From: an uncultured SAR116 cluster alpha proteobacterium
Lineage (GTDB): Bacteria; Pseudomonadota; Alphaproteobacteria; Puniceispirillales; Marisalimonadaceae
Reading direction: 5' to 3'
NCBI GenBank assembly: GCA_902528415.1
Contig: CABZSR010000005.1
Coordinates: 1-64,000 of the forward strand
DNA length: 64,000 nt
Shown in pieces: positions 61,330 through 64,000 of this stretch. The notes below the pieces were generated by a model. That model had not been told where the DNA came from. It did no database searches and saw only the letters and a program-made list of their open reading frames with translations. Positions within the stretch are counted from its first letter, which is position 1, and every line of letters begins with the position of its first letter. The translations under genes and the position numbers were made by a program.

Positions 61330-62640
61330 ATGTTTTTACAAAATGCGATTCAAAAAAGAATTGATGATAAAAATCCTGTCAAGGTAGCCCTAATAGGAGC
61401 TGGTAAATTTGGTTCAATGTTTTTAAGTCAAGTTCCAAGCACTACGGGAATTGAAGTTTTAGTAATTGCAGATCTAAAACCTGACAATGCCATAAAAGCT
61501 TGTAAAAACGTTGGTTGGAGTGATGATTTAATCAACAAAACAAAATTTGTTGATACAGGTGCTGATGCGATAAAATTAAATGAAGTAGAGGTAGTTATTG
61601 AGGCAACAGGATTTCCTGCAGCAGGTATTGAACATGCAAGACAAGCTTTTCAAAATGGCAAACATATAATAATGGTAAATGTTGAAGCAGATGTTTTAGC
61701 CGGAGCAGCTTTAGCTAAAGAGGCTAATTCTGTAGGAGTTGTTTACTCTATGGCTTATGGAGATCAACCTGCCCTAACTGCAGAAATAGTTGAATGGGCA
61801 AGAGCTTCTGGCTTTAATGTCACTAGTGCAGGTAAAGGGACCAGATATCAACCAATATACCACAAATCATCACCTGACACGGTATGGAATTACTACGGCT
61901 TGACCCACGAAGAAGCAAGAAAAGCAGGAATGAACCCAAAAATGTTCAACTCATTTTTAGATGGAACTAAATCTGGATTAGAAATGGCTGCCATAGCTAA
62001 TGCATGTGATCTAGAAGTCCCAACTAATGGTCTATTATTTCCTCCATGTGGAATGGACGATCTTGCAAATATTTTAAAACCATTAGAATTTGGTGGTTTG
62101 TTAGAAAAGAATGGACAAGTTGAAGTCGTGTCTTCACTTGAGAGAGATGGTCGACCCGTATTTAAAGATTTACGTTGGGGCGTGTATGCCGTGTTAGAAG
62201 CCCCAAATGATTATGCAGCGTCTTGTTTCAAACAATATGGAATGAATACTGATGATACTGGTAAATATTCTGCGATGTATAAACCTTTTCACCTCATAGG
62301 GATGGAGCTTAATATATCAGTTTTTTCAGCTGCATTGTTAAAGCAGGCAACGGGACAAACCAAAAAGTTTACCGGAGATGTTGTATCAACAACTAAGAAA
62401 AATTTGAAAAAAAGTGAAATTCTTGATGGAGAAGGTGGAGCAACTGTATGGGGCAAACTTGTACCATCAAAACTATCGCTATCTATGGAAGCTCTTCCTA
62501 TTGGACTAGCTCATGGAATTAAACTTAAAAATGAGATTGAAGAAAATAAAATAATTACATGGAATGATGTTGATTTTTCATCAAATGATCCTGCAATTTC
62601 ATACAGAAGAAAAATGGAAAAGGATTTTAAAAAATCATAG
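61330..62640 (+). CDS. NAD(P)-dependent oxidoreductase, homoserine dehydrogenase-like with SAF-type end
   Basis: A 436-residue protein. The Rossmann loop is GAGKFG (23-28), then VVIEATGFPAAGIEHARQAFQNGKHIIMVNVEADVL, as in homoserine-dehydrogenase-like enzymes. The central part (TSAGKGTRYQPIYHKSSPDTVW) and the C-terminal SAF-like end (GKLVPSKLSLSMEALPIGLAHG) match a family of uncharacterised oxidoreductases in Alphaproteobacteria, sometimes tied to sugar acid breakdown. The substrate is unknown. Overlaps the lactonase-like gene end by 14 bases. Confidence 0.82.
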   Translation: MFLQNAIQKRIDDKNPVKVALIGAGKFGSMFLSQVPSTTGIEVLVIADLKPDNAIKACKNVGWSDDLINKTKFVDTGADAIKLNEVEVVIEATGFPAAGIEHARQAFQNGKHIIMVNVEADVLAGAALAKEANSVGVVYSMAYGDQPALTAEIVEWARASGFNVTSAGKGTRYQPIYHKSSPDTVWNYYGLTHEEARKAGMNPKMFNSFLDGTKSGLEMAAIANACDLEVPTNGLLFPPCGMDDLANILKPLEFGGLLEKNGQVEVVSSLERDGRPVFKDLRWGVYAVLEAPNDYAASCFKQYGMNTDDTGKYSAMYKPFHLIGMELNISVFSAALLKQATGQTKKFTGDVVSTTKKNLKKSEILDGEGGATVWGKLVPSKLSLSMEALPIGLAHGIKLKNEIEENKIITWNDVDFSSNDPAISYRRKMEKDFKKS

Positions 62641-63466
62641 GCTTATCTGGTCCTTTATCTAAACGCCATACAAAACCTGAATTGCCTTCGTTTGGAAAAA
62701 ATTTTCTTAAAAGTGGATCATGACCAGGTATTACCAGTTCGTCCTTTGAAGCTAACTTTCTGATGATTTTAAAACCATTGAGCATATCTTCAAGATCTAT
62801 AACAATCGGAAAAGGTTTACCTGTGAGAAAATTTTCATAAAAGTGAGTGGCATCTGATGCTAAACACATATATCCGTTTTCAGTTTTAACTCTTACTGAC
62901 TGCAATCCTCTTGAGTGTCCTCCAATAAGGTGAGTCGTTACTCCAGGTTGAATTGCTCCAATTCCATTATAAAATATAACTCTTCCTGAAAAAACATTTT
63001 TTACCATTTGGCATACATGTTCTCCAGTGAAGGGCATTTTTATTGTTTCGTGACACATACAAGGTCCAGTTGCATACGCCATTTCTGTTTCTTGCAAGTG
63101 AAACTTTGCATTAGGAAACTCAATTAATCCCCCTGCATGATCATAATGTAAATGCGTTATAATAACGTCAGTTACTTGACTAGCATTTATATTAATTGCT
63201 TTAAGAGCCTCAGATGGTGATCTATCAATTGGTCTATTTCTTCTTTTTGCTTCTTTGTAATCATAACCAGTATCAACAATAATAATATCTTTGTCTGATT
63301 TAAGGACCCATATAAAATAATCAATTGTATGAGCTTCGTGGGAATGATCATCAAATATGAAACTCTCTTTTCTAGTCCTGTCCGTTCTTTCTGCATATTT
63401 TAAAGCATATACTTCCCATTTTTTTTCTAAAACTGTATCCACTTTAATTTCTCCTTTGACAATCAA
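62627..63466 (-). CDS. Metallo-beta-lactamase-fold lactonase-like hydrolase
   Basis: A 279-residue MBL hydrolase. HLHYDH (His105, His107, Asp109, His110 in ITHLHYDHAGG) binds two metals; a second His lies in GGHSRGLQ and another in GHDP near the C-terminus. The spacing equals N-acyl-homoserine lactonases of the AiiB/AttM type, though these also open other lactones such as butyrolactone. No quorum genes are near, so general lactone breakdown is likelier. The start overlaps the aldo/keto reductase stop by four bases. Confidence 0.87.
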   Translation of the reverse strand: MIVKGEIKVDTVLEKKWEVYALKYAERTDRTRKESFIFDDHSHEAHTIDYFIWVLKSDKDIIIVDTGYDYKEAKRRNRPIDRSPSEALKAININASQVTDVIITHLHYDHAGGLIEFPNAKFHLQETEMAYATGPCMCHETIKMPFTGEHVCQMVKNVFSGRVIFYNGIGAIQPGVTTHLIGGHSRGLQSVRVKTENGYMCLASDATHFYENFLTGKPFPIVIDLEDMLNGFKIIRKLASKDELVIPGHDPLLRKFFPNEGNSGFVWRLDKGPDKPMIF

Positions 63467-64000
63467 ACTTCTTCTAGTCTATCGGTGGCTGGAGGGGGTG
63501 TTGGGCTAATATTAGATATTAAATTATAAGTTTCTTGATCTAAAGAAATCTCCACTGAGTCTAATGATGGTTTTAATTGTTTTAAGTTTCTTGCACTTAT
63601 AATAGGTGCAGTTATAGCATCATTATATGATACCCAAGCAACAGCTAAAGCAATTGGGTCATAATCTAAGTCGTTAGCTAAATTGACAAGTGAATTAGCT
63701 GCGTCGTACATCCAATTTTGACCATATCTTTTTTTATATTTAGAATTATCGTGCAGTCTACCCAAACTATTTTTATTAGATGTATCCACTGAACTATATT
63801 TTCCAGTGAGAAGTCCACCACCCAATGGACTATAGCTAATAACGCCAATATTTTCAGTTTTTGACATAGGAAGGATTTCGACCTCAGCTTGTCTTTTAAC
63901 TATGTTGTACATGGGCTGAAGAATATCAATTGACGGGAACCCATTTTTTTCCGCAATCAACTGCGCTTTCATTACTTGCCAAGCAGAAAAATTTGAAGCA
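63463..64000 (-). CDS. Aldo/keto reductase, 5' part cut by the window edge
   Basis: The frame continues leftwards past 64000 on the minus strand (SNFSAWQVMKAQLIAEK). About 179 C-terminal residues are visible: YNIVKRQAEVEILPMSKTENIGVISYSPLGGGLLTGKY and ALAVAWVSYNDAITAPIISARNLKQLKPSL, the AKR nicotinamide and C-terminal helix regions. The catalytic Tyr/Lys lie outside. It probably reduces or oxidises a sugar or aldehyde, and is coupled to the lactonase-like gene (a lactone and its reductase fit together). Confidence 0.87.
   Translation of the reverse strand, partial: ASNFSAWQVMKAQLIAEKNGFPSIDILQPMYNIVKRQAEVEILPMSKTENIGVISYSPLGGGLLTGKYSSVDTSNKNSLGRLHDNSKYKKRYGQNWMYDAANSLVNLANDLDYDPIALAVAWVSYNDAITAPIISARNLKQLKPSLDSVEISLDQETYNLISNISPTPPPATDRLEEV

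Noticed and set aside
62627..63466. Quorum-quenching lactonase
   Set aside because: The MBL motif fits, but no LuxI/LuxR genes are present and the neighbours are catabolic; general lactone hydrolysis is likelier.

Overview
The window reads as a compact, AT-rich bacterial chromosome. Gene content (long-form hibernation factor, TAXI-type TRAP and Liv-type ABC importers, many CoA-dependent catabolic enzymes, three PhyH-type dioxygenases, a DmdB-like ligase) suggests a streamlined marine alphaproteobacterium living on dissolved organic carbon. Spacers are short, several convergent pairs overlap at their 3' ends, and many genes overlap or abut the next start. The lineage is an inference; no rRNA or marker gene is present to fix it. 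No prophage, insertion sequence, integron or CRISPR array was seen.

Layout. 1-7.1 kb: housekeeping and stress genes (msrA 3' end, hpf, Hsp20), small unknown proteins, a decayed VOC/glyoxalase gene, tRNA-Arg(UCU), a DapA-family lyase and two short-chain dehydrogenases. 7-12.4 kb: class II aldolase and a convergent PhyH dioxygenase, then a tight plus-strand run (MFS carrier, 52-residue protein, DUF924, a frameshifted alpha/beta hydrolase, methyltransferase, CitE-like CoA-ester lyase). 12.4-20.8 kb: TAXI TRAP transporter with a strong hairpin between receptor and permease, TauE-type permease, BtuF-like protein, PhyH plus flavin reductase, and NAD(P) dehydrogenases. 20.9-26.3 kb: an uncharacterised catabolic set (AtuA-like two-gene module, ThDP enzyme, FMN hydroxyacid oxidase, RraA-like protein). 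26.3-37.9 kb: fatty or branched acyl-CoA metabolism (CoA transferase A/B, paired acyl-CoA dehydrogenases, a triplicated hotdog protein, an ACAD11-like dehydrogenase with its kinase-like partner, SDR, two acyl-CoA ligases). 37.9-45.1 kb: livFGMHK importer running into those ligases, a DapA-family lyase, MaoC hydratase and quinone reductase. 45.1-50.4 kb: zinc locus. 50.4-59.6 kb: thiolase with DUF35 partner, ADP-forming acyl-CoA synthetase, MFS carrier, reductase, FadJ-like beta-oxidation enzyme and nitronate monooxygenase. 59.7-64 kb: third PhyH dioxygenase, tyrosine phosphatase, oxidoreductase, lactonase-like MBL enzyme, aldo/keto reductase.

The most distinctive region is the zinc locus. znuC and znuB face znuA across a spacer holding a ZnuA promoter and a perfect ATGTTATAACAT palindrome of Zur-operator type. 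ZnuA carries a long His/Asp tandem repeat and is followed by a MacB/FtsX-type ABC pair and a DUF3299 protein, the gene order of a Zur-controlled zinc operon in Pseudomonas. Two genes here, znuB and the FtsX-like permease, have no ATG at the expected start; each has an ATA codon 6-7 bases after a GGAG motif, touching or abutting the upstream stop codon.

Two other sets merit follow-up. The AtuA/ThDP/hydroxyacid oxidase/RraA cluster looks like an undescribed branched-acid pathway. The ACAD11-like dehydrogenase plus aminoglycoside-kinase-like protein, next to an SDR and a CoA ligase, resembles the 4-hydroxyacyl-CoA (levulinate, ACAD10/11) route.
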